A DNA stretch of 6,133 bases from Bacillota bacterium (GTDB lineage Bacteria > Bacillota_H > UBA994 > UBA5500). Below are positions 5,920-6,133 of this stretch, in pieces. Below the pieces are notes generated by a model. The model saw only the letters and a list, made by a program, of their open reading frames with translations. It had not been told where the DNA came from and ran no database searches. Numbering within the stretch: position 1 is the stretch's first letter; each line of letters starts with the position of its first letter. The DNA is taken from contig JAAYGE010000010.1 of NCBI GenBank assembly GCA_012727835.1, forward strand, positions 1 to 6,133, read 5' to 3'. A program made the position numbers and the translations under genes.

Positions 5920-6133
5920 GTTTGTCTAGTTTCTTGGAAACGGCAACCATACTGGACATACAGAAAGCTTTAGACAAAAGGCGTTTTTCCTCTTATGATT
6001 TGGTTATTTTTTATTTAGAACGAATGGCTGCCCACGATAGCAGTGGTGCAAAAATCAACTCGGTCCTGGAACTAAATCCGGATGCGGTCTTCATTGCCCA
6101 GGCCCTTGATCAGGAGCGGGACCGCCAAGGTCC
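5916..6133 (+). CDS. Amidase-signature family protein, N-terminal part only (cut by window edge)
   Basis: An open frame starts at ATG 5916, overlapping the tcdA stop by four bases, and continues to the right edge (72 complete codons). It reads MSLSSFLETATILDIQKALD, then SSYDLVIFYLERMAAHD, INSVLELNPDAVFIAQALD and QERDRQGP. This is the usual N-terminal pattern of amidase-signature hydrolases: helix, LxxxYLERI-like segment, NPDA, ALDxERxxGxxGP before the HGIP/KDN block. The NPDA-ALDQER form resembles stand-alone amidases more than GatA of the tRNA amidotransferase. The Ser-cisSer-Lys catalytic triad lies beyond the window, so activity and substrate cannot be judged. No signal peptide is seen, so a cytosolic enzyme is likely. 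Confidence 0.85.
   Translation, partial: MSLSSFLETATILDIQKALDKRRFSSYDLVIFYLERMAAHDSSGAKINSVLELNPDAVFIAQALDQERDRQG

Overview
The window looks like chromosomal DNA of a Bacillota bacterium, probably Clostridia-like. The evidence is strong purine-rich Shine-Dalgarno sequences, frequent non-ATG starts (one GTG, one TTG), a short clostridial-style FeoB with divergent gate motifs, and proteins that read like clostridial homologues. Base composition is middling by eye. I cannot place it below phylum or class. No tRNA, rRNA, CRISPR array, insertion sequence or phage gene is visible.

Left part (2-2904): two convergent genes. A 5'-truncated feoB (ferrous iron transporter, + strand; its true start lies just left of the window) ends at 2008. 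A PHP-superfamily phosphoesterase of the histidinol-phosphatase HisJ type lies on the - strand and ends at 2104. The two share a compact hairpin flanked by an A-tract and a T-tract (2064-2102), which should terminate transcription in both directions.

Middle (2905-3056): a 152-bp divergent control region. It holds the ribosome binding site of the PHP gene, a plausible sigma-A promoter for the rightward genes, and an AT-rich near-palindrome over its -10 and start region.

Right part (3057-6133): four tightly packed rightward genes that look like one operon. They are a D-Ala-D-Ala-ligase-like ATP-grasp enzyme lacking canonical Ddl substrate motifs, an Old Yellow Enzyme family flavin oxidoreductase with a four-cysteine C-terminal cluster, the tRNA-modifying TcdA/CsdL-type E1-like enzyme, and the N-terminal part of an amidase-signature enzyme that runs off the right edge. 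Gaps are 28 bp, 21 bp and a 4-bp ATGA overlap. TcdA has a known housekeeping role. The ATP-grasp, flavin oxidoreductase and amidase could form a small metabolic set that makes, reduces or hydrolyses an amide- or peptide-like compound, but that link is inferred from gene order only.

No clearly new system is evident. The points most worth a second look are the non-canonical ligase, the cysteine cluster on the single-domain flavoenzyme, and their conserved-looking operon with tcdA and the amidase.
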